A stretch of DNA of 64,000 nucleotides from Pegoplata infirma (lineage: Eukaryota; Arthropoda; Insecta; Diptera; Anthomyiidae): contig OY992540.1 of the NCBI GenBank assembly GCA_963921195.1, positions 130,262,671 to 130,326,670 on the forward strand, read 5' to 3'. This document shows positions 11,335 to 22,475 of this stretch, in pieces (position 1 is the first letter of the stretch; the number at the start of each line of letters is the position of its first letter). The notes under the pieces are model-generated. The model searched no databases and had not been told where the DNA came from. It saw nothing but the letters and a program-made list of their open reading frames with translations. A program made the position numbers and the translations under genes.

Positions 11335-11873
11335 TTAATACTAGTTTAAAGATTATAATTTGTTTCTAATTTTAGTATAAAATGTGCACTTTAAATCAAT
11401 AGTAAAAGTTTACTTAAAATTTTATCGATGTTGTGTTCTGTATATAATATATCCAAATGGTATTGATATTGTTGGGAATTTCAGTGTTATTTTTCAGTTT
11501 AATCCTCACAAGAATTAGCTTTCTTCCAAAAAAACCAACCTTTGGCCCCTGTGAATATTGAGACTAAATAAATGTCAGGGGCCAAATGTTGGCATTTTCT
11601 GGCCAAAACTAAGTTTAGGAATAATAAATAAGTATTGGTTGTAAAATACAATTGAAGAAAATAAGAAATTATAAAAAACATACCTATTTAACATGTCAAA
11701 ATATTCAACTTTTACATGGAAACTCAACAAAAAATTAAAATGCATTTTTAACTCCACATTACTTACGTTCCTATCAGTCGATTTTAACGTTTGAACACGC
11801 AAATATAAGCTTAAAGTCCCTCCTATTGAACAAAACAAATTGCGTAAAAAAATACCAATCCGGTCAAAAGTTA

Positions 11874-11912
11874 TGGAGTTTTGACCGCTATCTCGCGAAA
11901 TTGACCACTGTG
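11874..11912 (-). promoter_or_regulatory. Right Transib terminus, RSS-like (7-23-9)
   Basis: Read inward on the minus strand: CACAGTG (an exact RSS heptamer; 11906-11912), a 23-bp spacer (11883-11905) and AAAACTCCA (11874-11882). The spacer shares GAGATAGCGG with the left end. Confidence 0.88.
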
Positions 11913-12075
11913 CGGCGTATGTTTTTTTTTTCTTGTTATACTTATTTATTCACCTCTTATGACAGATATTTAGCAAACCGTGTCTGCTAAAATCAGCAGA
12001 TTTCTCATATGGCTCAAAATAGGTGTATTTTCAGCAGATTTTTCTGCTGATTGGACAGAGAATTTATTTTGAGTG

Positions 12076-12636
12076 TAGCAACATAGAAAATTTTCCCACC
12101 AAAAATCCTATATTAAGAAAAAAAATTTTCGTATAGTAAAATTCTCAGATTTTGTGACTTTTTCCCAATAGAAATCTTCTTAGGTTATGAAATAATTTTT
12201 TCTATTCTATTTTTTACAGAAAAAGTCTGAGATATTGAAACGATATTTATACACAAAAATTCGCGAAGCTTTCGAAAGGTTTTTGTTTTTTGTTGGAATA
12301 TTTTAATAAATTTCTATATAATCGAAATTTGCCTTAATTTTTCAGAACTTAACTAACTTTTTTTTTTATTTCTTCTTTATTTCCTAAATTTCTGAACTTT
12401 TTAGATTTTTGTTAAACTTTTGTGATTGTTTCTTAAATCAACAGAATATTTAGAAAATTTTACTAAATTTTTCAGAATTTTTAGAATTTTGGCGTAATTT
12501 GTTTTCTGTAATTTTTTGATTTGGTTTTTCAATTTTTTCCGAAATTTTCTGATTTTGGCGAAAATTTTAAAGAATTTTTCTGAAATTTCCATAATTCTTT
12601 AGTTTTGTTAAATTAATCAAAAATGTTCCCAATTTT
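12076..12636. repeat. T-rich DNA, first copy of a flanking duplication
   Basis: Low-complexity T-rich sequence. The part from about 12345 (TTTCCTAAATTTCTGAACTT, then TTTTGGCGTAATTTG) is repeated directly at about 13317-13556, on the far side of the type C element. The phrase TCTTTAGTTTTGTTAAATT at 12597 reappears at about 14559 after the next mini-me. Confidence 0.8.
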
Positions 12637-13316
12637 TATACCATCCAACTACAGTATGGGGGTATACTCACTTTGTCATTCCGTGTGTAACGCATTAAAA
12701 TATCGGTCTAGGACCACATAATGTATATATATTTATGATCAGTGATCTATTCTAAGACATTCTAGCGATGTCCGTCCGTCTGTCCGTCCGTCCGTCTGTC
12801 CGTCTGTAGTTAACACGATGCAGTCCAAAACAAAAGAGCTAGACTCCCGACATTTGACACGAATATGTCTTATGTTCATAGGCAGGTTAAGTTCGTAAAT
12901 GAGCAAAATCAGACCAGGGGGAAGAAAGTTCCCCCTTGAAGAACTAAACCAACCTGTGAAAAATACCATATTTTTACATGATTTTTTGTGTTTTTGTTTA
13001 ACAAATGTAACATTTTTATGCCACAAGAAGTTCAAAGTCCTGCATTTGGAGCCAGAGAATTAGAAAATGTCGTTTTTTCGGTCCGCCCCCTTTTATGGGC
13101 GTGGAATAAAAAAAAAATCTTTTTAATTATGATAAACTTTTATTTCTTAAGTGCAAAAAGCATAAGAATGAATTTTTAAACACATATTCGAGAGGAAATT
13201 TGCCCCCTCCCATTACCACTACCGACCCCCCCAAAAAAAAACGCCCCTGATTTTTTTTTGCATGTTGGAGGGTTTAAAAGATTCGGCACAGCCGAATTTA
13301 ACACTCTTACTTGTTT
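12637..13316 (+). mobile_element. Mini-me/DINE-1-like element, type C, complete
   Basis: Starts TATACCATCCAACTACAGTA, has a GTCCGTCCGTC tract at about 12769-12805, and ends GATTCGGCACAGCCGAATTT followed by AACACTCTTACTTGTTTT. It is about 680 bp and non-coding. An inverted copy is at 33197-33714 and a truncated one at 37440-37985. It is flanked by about 240 bp of directly duplicated T-rich DNA. Confidence 0.85.
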
Positions 13317-13560
13317 TTTTTATTTGATTATTTATTTCCTAAATTTCTGAACTTTTTAGATTTTTGCTAAAGTTTTGTAATTTTTTCTTAAATTAACAGA
13401 ATATTTTGAAAATTTTACTCAATTTTTCAGAATTTTTAGAATTTTGGCGTAATTTGTTTCTGTAATTTTTTGATTTGGGTTTTAGCTTACCAATATTTTT
13501 CCGAAGTTTTCTGATTTGGCGGACATTTTATCGAATTTTTCTGAACTTTCCATAATATTT
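13317..13560. repeat. Second copy of T-rich flanking duplication
   Basis: Aligns in the same orientation with 12345-12600 (shared GAATATTTTGAAAATTTTAC-like and TTTTGGCGTAATTTG phrases), with substitutions and small indels. The copy is then interrupted by the type A element at 13561. Confidence 0.8.
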
Positions 13561-14559
13561 TTATACCCTCCATTCTAGTGATAGAGGGTAAATATAAGTT
13601 TGTCATTCAGTTTGTGACACCTCGAAATATTGGTCTTGGACTCCATAAAGTATATATATTCATGTTCCTCGATCGATTTTAAGACATCGCTAGAGTCCGC
13701 CCGTCCGTCCGTCTGTCTGTCTGTTGAAAACACGCTAACTTTTGAAAGACTTTACGGAGGCTCCTGAAGTTTGGCATATATGTTGGGCATTTACTTGGTA
13801 AGGTTGGTATTCCAGCAAAATCGGTCCAGTGGTTCAAAAGTTACGAGCAAAAAATTTCGGCAAGGGTTTTTCGTGAATTTATGAGATAAAATACACGCTA
13901 ACTTTCGAAACGCAATTCTAAGAAGGCTGAACCTTGGCATATATATTTTTCGTTCCCCTGGCCTGGTTCGTACTGAATTTCAGCCAAATCAGTCCAGTGG
14001 TTCAGAAGTTATTAGCAAAACCGTGAATTTCAGATTAGTTTCACCTTAAATTCACGTGTTGAAAACCCGTTAAACATGTTTTAAAAACATTGGTAAGTCA
14101 CAAAAATATATTACAAAGTATTTTTGTCACTCAAAAATATTTTTAGAACTAAAAACAAAAAAAAAATACACTCAAAAAAAATTTTACACTCAAAAAAAAT
14201 TTTACACTAAAAAAAAATTAGTAAATTATTTTTTTTTTTTTCAAAAATTACTAAAAAAAAGTTGTTTTACACAAAAAAAAAATATTTCTAATCAAAAATG
14301 TTATTTTTTCACGTTAGAAAATTTATTATCACTTAAAAAGGACATTGTGGAGGGCATCGGCGTATACAGAGGGGGGGCCCAACAACAACAACAAAAAAAT
14401 ATTTTTTTTTATGTATTGGAAAACACAAATCTCACGAAAAAAACAACAAAAATTTTTTGTTGTTGTTGTTGGGCCCTGAAAAAACAGTCTTGCATACGCC
14501 GTTGGTGGAGGGTATTCATAGATTCGACCAAGTCGAATTTAACTTCTCTACTTGTTTTC
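13561..14559 (+). mobile_element. Mini-me/DINE-1-like element, type A
   Basis: Starts TATACCCTCCATTCTAGTGA, has GCCCGTCCGTCCGTCTG at about 13698, then repeated AAATCGGTCCAGTGGTTCA-like phrases, and ends with GTGGAGGG, a GATTCGACCAAGTCGAATTT hairpin and CTACTTGTTTT. Other type A copies are at 21754, 52414, 53271 and 56431. A 150-bp hAT-like MITE sits near its 3' end. Confidence 0.85.
14355..14504. mobile_element. 150-bp hAT-like MITE, GTGGAGGG duplication
   Basis: Inverted ends CATCGGCGTATACA and TGCATACGCCGTTG, flanked by GTGGAGGG at 14347-14354 and 14505-14512. Its subterminal region is GGGCCCAACAACAACAA and its inverse, so the whole insert can fold. The 8-bp duplication points to hAT. Confidence 0.8.
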
Positions 14560-15382
14560 TTTAGTTTTGTTAAATTTATCAAAAATATTCCCAATTTTTT
14601 TCTTATGCTTTCTTTATTTTTGCTTAATTTTTAAAGAATAAATATTCTATTTTTTTTGAGTTTCCTTAATTTAACGGAATGTTTTAATTTAAGATTAATT
14701 TTACGGATTGATAATAATTTGATTCCATAATTCCATTTATTTTTTTCCATTTAATTACAAATAATTTTTAATAATTTCAACCTAACCGGGAACTGGTAAC
14801 AATGACCAACGTCGCGTTGTAGTGAAATCAACCAAGGGTTTTGGTGGGGATCGAACTCACGACCCCCTGGTTCATAGACTAGCATGCTACCAACTTACCT
14901 ACAGGGGTCCCTGTATATTTTACAGATTATTTCTAATAGTTTCCTATATTTTTCTTGAGGGTTTTGCGTATTTTCTATAGATTTTTTTTCTGAAACTTTT
15001 AACATTTACCATAATTTTTACTGATTTTTGTTTCTTTTCTTTAGAATTTTATTTGTTTTTTTTTTATTAATCAGATTTTTGATTTTTTTTAAATTGAAAT
15101 TTTTTAAATTGAAATTAATTTTTCTAATATTTTCTAGAATTTTGTTATTTTTTTTTCAAAATTTTCCATTATTCAAATTTTTCCACAATTTCTACTTATT
15201 TTTGCATATTTTACTACTTTGTTTTACTTTAAAAAATATTTGAAAAACGTTTCATTACTTTTTGAATATTCTTGATTTTTAAAATTTTTCCAAGTTGAGA
15301 ACCCAAAATTTTTCTTCTTTACTTTCTAATTTTTTTATTCTTCAATTTTTGTGATTTTTTCGAACTTCTATAAATTTTATGT
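14560..15382. other. T-rich non-coding DNA with one SINE relic
   Basis: Mostly T-rich low-complexity sequence resembling 12100-12630 in style. The only structured item is a tRNA-like sequence at 14834-14912. No gene seen. Confidence 0.5.
14834..14912 (-). repeat. tRNA-derived SINE relic (minus strand)
   Basis: On the minus strand, GTAAGTTGGTAGC fits a pol III A box and GAGTTCGATCC (14848-14858) an exact B box. The anticodon arm has a mismatch and a non-standard loop. This is more likely a SINE head or tRNA pseudogene than a working tRNA. Confidence 0.6.
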
Positions 15383-15648
15383 GGCCCTCTGTTCTGTCTT
15401 TCACAACTTTTCAATTCACATGAAAATTTCCGAATCACATGAAATCAAGTTTCATTTGAAGTTGAAATCGAATAATTAAAATTAAAATAATCATAAGGAA
15501 AAAAGTGCATTGGTTTTACTTTCACCAAATTTTATTTATATGAAATAAAACGAAACAGAAATTCGGATGTGAAATCTAGAACACCAAAAAAATTCGGAAA
15601 TTTTAATTTTCACAATTTTTATGTGAATTACTTTTTTTGGAACAGCGG
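15383..15648. mobile_element. Palindromic MITE, GGCCCTCTGTTC-type ends
   Basis: TGGCCCTCTGTTCT at the left and GGAACAGCGGCCA at the right are imperfect inverses, and the arms continue with TTCACATGAAAATTTCCGAA and its inverse. The target duplication is unclear. Non-coding. Confidence 0.65.
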
Positions 15649-16324
15649 CCATGATTTCAAAAATTTTTGTCAATTTTACTGATTTTCTTCTTATTAAGCA
15701 ACTTTTATGAAAGTTTTTCCCTTTAATTTACCTTCGTTTTCTAGATTTTTGTTAATTCATATCTAAACTTTACACGCATTGCGGTAACATCAACAATTTT
15801 TTTTTTTATTTAGATTGTTTTATTTATTTAAGAAATAAGAACAAAAAATTAAAAAAAATATTACGTGGTCATGTTTTTCTTAAGTTTTATGGCAGCTTTT
15901 GTTAGTCGTAAAGGTCATAAAGTATTCATAAACGAATTATGATTGTATTCTTGTTGCTGCAGTTAATGTTTCAAACAAAAAAAGTGAAGCAAAAATTTAA
16001 GTGTTGGTTTAAGGTTTTAACGTATTGTTTCAATTTTCTTGTTTTTAATTTGCAAGATTGTATTTTTATAACGTTGGACTTTATATATTATAACTGAAAT
16101 TTTATTTAGTTCAGTTTGATTCCATATTAATTATTTCTGTCAAAAAAATAGGCTAAGTGGAGATGTCGGCAACTTTCGGGAGTATCCTTCTTCCTTCACC
16201 AGCACTTTGCGATTGTCACACTTAAAGTGTGGTAGATTAAAATCAGCATATTTTAACGAACTTTAAAACAAAGAAATGAATGGGAATTTATCATTGTTAC
16301 AATACCCCAGTCGACAGTCACCCC
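15649..16324. other. AT-rich non-coding DNA, no gene seen
   Basis: Contains a less T-rich patch at about 16145-16260 (GGAGATGTCGGCAACTTTCG) that I could not match to any repeat or protein. Otherwise featureless. Confidence 0.4.
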
Positions 16325-16560
16325 TGACATAATGCTGATCCTCCCTTTATAAAATTTTTTCAAATGTCACCAAGGACAAGTCAGCGTTGTATAAAAACCT
16401 TGTTGTTGGCCACTGATAGAAGATTTCTCTGCCGTTTTGACAGATTTACTGCTGATTTCACTTGGATAATCATGACAGATTTTCAGCAAACCGTGTCTAC
16501 TAATGTCAGCAGATTTCTTATATAGCTCAAAATGGGTGTATTTTCAGCAAATATATATAA
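16325..16560 (+). mobile_element. MITE 'D' fragment (right half)
   Basis: Shares CTGATTTCACTTGGATAATC, GACAGATTTTCAGCAAACCG and TATAGCTCAAAATGGGTG with other D copies. The terminal ATTTATTTTGAGTG is missing, so the copy is truncated. Confidence 0.6.
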
Positions 16561-16936
16561 TAATTTCTTTACTTTAACCTTTTCATAGAGCTTGAGACAA
16601 TCGTTCATTTAAACTTAATTTGGGCCAAATCCGATATTCTAACCCGTGACACCATTCGATTAAAGTTTTAGATTTTTGAAAAATTTAAACCAAAATTTTA
16701 GACTTTTTGCAAAATAAAGAAATAAAGAGAAATGAGAATGATCTCTTTTCAATACGAATATCGAAAACAATTTTCAATCAGTTGATCGATTTTCGAGATA
16801 TTGCTATTTGAATTTTGTGTTTCATGTGTGATTTTCTTCGGATGCATGTGTTATTTATGTGTAAAAATGTTTGCTTTATGCAAAGCATTTTTTTGGAATG
16901 ACATACAATTTCTCAAAATTACGGAAATTTATTTAA

Positions 16937-17586
16937 AAAAAGTACTGTTTTGGTACTTTTTAACCAGAAATACTTTGTTAATACTTTTTTCTTAAAAGTA
17001 CTTTTTCGTTACTGTTTATTAAAGAATAACATTCAGACACATACTTTTTGTAAAAACGTATTATTTTGGTACTTTAAAAAAAAGTAAATTTTTGGTACAA
17101 ATAGTATTTTGTTACAAAAAGCATGAGAATAGTACATTTTATAAAATTACAATAGTGTTTTTTTATAAAAAGTACCAAAAAAGCACACTTTTATATAAAA
17201 GTACCTAAATTATTTAATAAAAAGAAATATAAAAATAGTACTTTTTAAATAACGAGGAACAAAATGGTAATTTTTAATAAAACGGTACTTTAATAAAACA
17301 ATCACTTAAATAGTACATTTTAAAAAATTACAAAAATAGTACTTTTTAAAAAATACCAATAGAATAATGTTCTGTAAAAAGAACTAATAAGGCCTAAAAT
17401 AAAACCTAATATAAAAAAAGTATCAAAATGGTGTTTTTTATAAAAAGTACCAAAATGGTGTTTTTTACAAAAAGTACTTTTTTATGAAAATCAACAAAGT
17501 AGTACCTTTTAATAAAAACTATTTATACCCAAATAGTGTTTGTTATGAAATTGTACCATTTTAATTATTTTATTAAAAAATGTACC
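16937..17586. repeat. Degenerate AAAAGTAC/GTACTTTT word array
   Basis: Dozens of AAAGTACC, GGTACTTTTT and related words at irregular spacing of roughly 20-40 bp, in both orientations. The array continues at 18524-18744 and 21354-21480, where the hAT and the mini-me were inserted. Non-coding; origin unknown. Confidence 0.7.
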
Positions 17587-17594
17587 AAATTGGC

Positions 17595-18515
17595 CAGTGT
17601 TGCCACCAACAAAATCTTAAATTACACATGGATCATGCCAAAATTACACATGAAATCACGAATTACACATGGATTATGCCAAGATTACACATGAAATTAC
17701 ACATGCTTTTTTTAATAACGTTTTTTTGTAAATTTTAAAAATATAACATTTAAGTCTGTCGATTAAGTCGATTTTGACATAAGACTCTATTAAATGAACA
17801 GTTAACAGCTAACTGGACATTGTGTAATCCGCCCTAAGCCTGGTTTTTACTGCTCAAAAAACCTACGAATTATATTTTTTTTTGCGAAATTTCTGTCTGG
17901 ATAATCTAAGTCAAAGCAAAAGAAAATCTGAAAAACAGCAAAAAAAATATATTGATTTCAGCTGAAAATCTGCTCATTTTAACCGAAAACCCTGCTGAGT
18001 AAAGCATAAAATCTGCAGACTTGGTGAAAAAACAGAAACATATTGTTGTATTTTTTTCTTTTAGTTTTCAAATCGTCAATTTTTTTTAATAAATTTTGAA
18101 AAATACTAATGATTTTTGTAAAATTAGCAAAATAGTGTGCTATTTTTTAATTTTGGCAATTTTTAATTGTTAAAATTTCACAAAATAAAAAAAACAATTT
18201 CTGTAAAATTTTAAAATAATCAGCTGAAATGTTCACAAAAATATTTTTGTAAACTCAACATACAGAATCAGCAAAATAATTAAAAAAACTTCTGTTATTT
18301 TTTAAAAGTGAATGACAGAGAATATCGTTAAAATATTCATTTATGCAGAAAAATCTGCCAAAAGTCTTGTTAAAACAAATTATGAAAAAAATGCTCCAAA
18401 TAGTAAAAATTTCAAATTACACATGAATTACACATGCAGACAATTACACATGGGCTACACATGAACAAGAAAATTACACATGATATGTGTAATTACACAT
18501 GAGGTGGCAACACTG
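17595..18515. mobile_element. hAT element (921 bp), AAATTGGC duplication
   Basis: Ends CAGTGTTGCCACC and GGTGGCAACACTG, with exact AAATTGGC at 17587-17594 and 18516-18523. Subterminal regions on both sides carry many copies of ATTACACATG, the likely transposase-binding word. No transposase gene. Confidence 0.9.
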
Positions 18516-18744
18516 AAATTGGCATATATTAATAACATAAAGTATCAAAATACTACTTTTTAATAAAATAGCACTAAAACAATACTTTATAAATAAGTAT
18601 CAAAATAGTACTTAAAAAATATCAAACTAGTATTTTTTGTATACAAAAAAACTACAAAGTACCAAAATAAACTTTCTTAATATAAACTTTGTAACAAATT
18701 AGTTTCTTTAATTAAAATGTACTATTTTGGTACTTTTTATAAAA

Positions 18745-21353
18745 AAACAAGCAAAAAAGTTAAATTCGGCCTTGCCGAATGTAGTGATACCCTCCACAAT
18801 TTCAAAAAGATTATTGAAAAAAACTTTATTTAAAAGGAAATTACTTTTGAAAAAAAAAAAAAAAAAATTGAAAAAAAATTCCGCAAAAAAAAAATTTTGG
18901 TAAAAAAAAATCCGCAATTTTTTTCTTTTTTTGTCAAAAAATATGTTCGTACTTGTTTAAATACCATTTGGTGTTCAATTACGTTCACATATGTCAACCA
19001 CCAGCCGAATTAAAGCATTTTGTATTTTTAGGTTATGTTGAATGTACTAAGATTTTGGAGGTGTCCTTACATTTTCGTTCATAACTTTTGAACCGCTGAA
19101 CCGATATCGCTCAAATGCAATACCAAACTTCTCGGGAGAACTTCCAATAAATATGTAAAGTTTCAGTCACCTCCGTGTAATATTTTGGCCGTGATCACTA
19201 TTTCCACAGACAGACGGACATCGCTAGAATGTCTTAAAATCTATCGGTGATCATGAATTCCAGGCCAAATCACTCACTTTTAGACCCGACCCCTTTCGAT
19301 TTATTTTATTTTTGGATATGTTCTAGTACTTATTAAATGCAACTTGGACACCAATTTTCAGCCTTTTATTCCAAGATGGTGTTGAGTAATCAATTTTTCA
19401 AAATGGCTATTTTTTCAAAAAAATGGAAAAATAAAATTTTCAATTAATTTTGACCAGTTAAAAATATAGATATCTTAAAAAAAGTTGGACAACGTTTTGT
19501 TGGTATTTAAATGTAGTTTTAGAAAAAAATATTAAAAACTTTATTCGAAGTAAATATCACTTATTTTTTAACGTTTAAAAATTAAAATCGACTTTTTGAA
19601 AAAGTCCGAAACCTTCGATTTTTTTTTACAAACGTCTAAAAGTTCTACTCTTAATTACGCAACTTTTAAGCCATAATTCGAGATGTGATCGCAATTTGTT
19701 CTATTTTTTTTTTCAAATTTTGAAAATTGCACCTTTTATTTTTTGACTCTGATTTATTTTATATGATGCTCCAAAAAAATTAAATTGGTAGATACTGACC
19801 CTTACTTACTCTAGATACATATATTCATTTCGAGGCAAAAATACGCCTCACAAAAATGAAGAACGATCGGACATGGATAAGGTGTTCCACATGGGCCTTG
19901 AAGTTTAGAACACGGATTACAAGGAAAAATATGAATTTTTTTCTGTTTTCTTAATTTTTTTGATATTTTAAGTTAATTTTTAATTCAAGTCGTTACAGAA
20001 TTATAATACGGAGTAAAATGCCTCTCTAATAAGGTACCAAAGACTGAAATCGGTTGAAAATCAGCCAAGTTATTACAACTTCCCCAGGCATCTAACGTAT
20101 GGCAGAACACTTGATTAAGCAATATAATACGATTTTGGAAATTCATTGAAATTTTCTACTGTAATAACATTTTTTTATTCTTTAAGTTCAAATGTAATTA
20201 GATGACAAGTATTTTTCATATTGTGTTTTGCTAACATTTTTTAAATTAGTGCTAAAAATGCCTGCATTTTCAACACCCTTTTGAAATCTCTATTTTAAAA
20301 AAAAATTTCTTTTTTTTTTGTTTTAAAATTTGGAAAAACCAAAAAAATATTACACTGAAACATGAGTAATGAAAAAATGTTATTACAGTAGAAAATTTCA
20401 ATAAATTTAAAAAAAGGGACTCGTATTTTTTAATCAAGTGGTATGGCACACGCTAGATGCCTGGGGAAGTTGTAATAACTTGGCTGATTTTCAACCGATT
20501 TTAGTTTTTAGTACCTTATTAGAAAGGCATTTTACTCCACATCATAATTCTGTAATCACTTGAATTAAAACTTAACTTAAAATACCAAAAAATTTGCAAA
20601 AACAGAAAAAAATCATATTATTCCTTGTAATCCGTTTTTTAAACTTCAAGGACCATGCTAAATGCCTTACCCATGTCCGATCGTCCTAAATTTTTGTGAG
20701 ACGTATATTTACCTCCAAATGAATATATTTAGGGTAAGTTAGGGTCAGTATCTATTTTATTTTTGGAGCTCCATATAAAATAAATCAGAGCCAAAACATT
20801 AAAGGTGCAATTTTAAAAATTAAAAAAAAAAATAGAAAGAATTGTGATCACATTTCGAGTTATGGCTTAAAAGTTGCGTAATTTAGAGTAGAATTTTTAT
20901 GGTTTTTTACAAAAAAATCGAAGGTTTCGGACTTTTTCAAAAAGTCGATTTTAATTTTTAAACGTCAAAAAATAAGTGATAATTACTTCGAATAATTTTT
21001 TCATATTTTTTTTCTAAAACTGCTTTTAAATACCAACAAAACGTTGTCCAACTTTTTTTAAAATATCTATATTTTTTAATGGTCAAAATTAATTAAAAAT
21101 TTAATTTTTTTAATTTTTTGGAGAAAATCGCCATTTTGAAAAATTGATTACTCAACACCATCGTGGAATAAAAGGCTGAAAATTGGTGTCCAAGTTGCAT
21201 TTAATAAGGACTAAAACATATCCAAAAATAAAATAAATCGAAAGGGGTCGAGTCTAAAAGTGAGTGATTTGGCTTGGAATGTCCCATATACTTTATGGTT
21301 ACAAACGGAATGACAAACTTATATATACCCTCTATCACTAAGTGGAGGGTATA
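18745..21353 (-). mobile_element. Mini-me-like element, type A2, split by foldback
   Basis: On the minus strand it starts TATACCCTCCACTTAGTGAT and ends GGCAAGGCCGAATTTAACTT then TTTTGCTTGTTTT. Internal CAATACCAAACTTCTCGGGA is shared with the copy at 57908. It was enlarged by a 2.0-kb foldback at 19258-21279. Confidence 0.8.
19258..21279. mobile_element. Foldback element with ~0.93-kb arms
   Basis: TTCCAGGCCAAATCACTCAC at the left is answered by its near-inverse at the right (GTGAGTGATTTGGCTTGGAA). The arms stay alignable inward to about 20190 and 20375, leaving a short loop. It lies within a type A2 mini-me. I found no clear target duplication and no protein. Confidence 0.85.
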
Positions 21354-21753
21354 AAAATAATTTCCATTTTGTTCCTTAAAATGTTATATTTTGACCACTT
21401 TTATCAAAAATGTTGGTACTTTTTTTTATTAAAAGGTACCATTTTGGCACTTTTTACTTATTCTAAGATTGTTGCTACAAACTTGTTAAATCAATGATTT
21501 TTTTTTTAAATTACTTTTTTGATGATTAAATGTAGCATGTAGCGTAATATAAGGTTTCATGTAAATTTTCAAATTTCTTTAAAAACTAAAACTTATCGAA
21601 GGCGAATGGTCGCATTTGGCTCAAATTAATTTAAATGAAATTTTGTGTCAAGCTCTATAAAAGGGTGACGATTTTTTTTTTTTTTTTTTTTAATAAATTT
21701 CTTGTCTATATAACTCGAAAAATGTTTGACCGATTTAAAAAATCTTATGATTT

Positions 21754-22475
21754 GATACCCTCTATCACTCTTGTGATAGAGGGTATATAAAAGTTTATCA
21801 TTCCGTTTGTAACACCTCGAAATATTGGTCTAGGACGCCATAAAGTCTATATATTCATGATCGTTGATCAATTTTAAGTCGATCTAACGATATTCGTCTG
21901 TCCGTCCGACTGTCTGCCTGTCTGTAGAAAACACGCTTACTTTTGAAAGACTTTGATGAGGCTGTTAAAGTTTGGCATGTATGTTTGGCATTTACCTAGG
22001 CAGGTTGGTACTGCATTTCAGCGAAATCGGTCAAATGCTTCAAAAATTACAAGAAAAAGAGTGAATTTCGGCAAGGGGTTTTTAGCAAATTTACTAGTTT
22101 AAAACCACGTATTTTCGAAAGGCAACTCTGAGGCTGCTAAAGCTTGAAATTTATTTTTTCTGCTTGGTATTGAGTTTCAACTAAATCGGTCGAATTGTTC
22201 AAAAGTTATCAAGAACACCTTGAATTTCAGATTGGTTTCGCCTTTTTTTTTCAAAAATATTTTTATTCTAAAAAAAAATATACTCAAAAACAATTTTACA
22301 CTAAAAAAAAAATCGTCAATTTTTTTTTTTTTTCAAAAATAACAAAAAAAAATTTTTTTTTTTTACTTAAAATAAAATATTTCAAATCAAAATTTGTAAT
22401 TTTTTTCACATTAGAAAATTTACCATCATTGTAAAAGGCATTGTGGACGGTATTCATGGATTCGACGAATTTAAG
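21754..22475 (+). mobile_element. Mini-me-like element, type A, 3'-eroded
   Basis: GATACCCTCTATCACTCTTG start, TCTGTCCGTCCGACTGTC tract at about 21896, GGTCAAATGCTTCAAAAATT-type phrases, then GTGGACGGTATTCATGGATT. The terminal hairpin is partly deleted and CTTGTTT is missing. Confidence 0.75.

Larger units (their letters stand above)
8551..11912 (+). mobile_element. Transib DNA transposon (3362 bp), CGGCG duplication
   Basis: The element starts CACTGTGGTCAATATTTTGA and ends with the imperfect inverse. It is flanked by CGGCG at 8546-8550 and 11913-11917, the 5-bp GC-rich duplication typical of Transib. Each terminus of about 38 bp can be parsed as heptamer, 23-bp spacer and nonamer. The interior carries a degenerate transposase (9705-11334) with Transib/RAG1-core motifs. 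Sequence between the left terminus and the gene (about 8590-9540) is non-coding. Several frameshifts and stops show that this copy cannot encode an active enzyme, although its ends look well preserved. Confidence 0.93.
7627..12075. mobile_element. CACTCAAAA-type MITE 'D' with four nested insertions
   Basis: Left end CATTCAAAAGAAAAACTTCC, right end ATTTATTTTGAGTG, each flanked by TA. The interior is rich in CAGCAGATTTTTCTGCTG palindromic words. A compact relative lies at 61493-61939, and partial copies lie at 16325, 29893, 31842 and 32524. This copy was enlarged to 4.4 kb by a hAT (7780-8212) and by a SINE that itself holds a Transib element. CAGCAG words at 8285-8425 have locally expanded. 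Non-coding apart from the nested Transib. Confidence 0.75.
16576..21680. repeat. Large inverted repeat enclosing nested elements
   Basis: The arm with ATAGAGCTTGAGACAATCG and AATTTGGGCCAAATCCG (about 16590-16700) is inverted at about 21520-21665. Between the arms lie the GTAC-word array, a hAT (17595-18515) and a minus-strand mini-me (18745-21353) holding a foldback. If this was one foldback element, it grew by later insertions. Confidence 0.6.
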
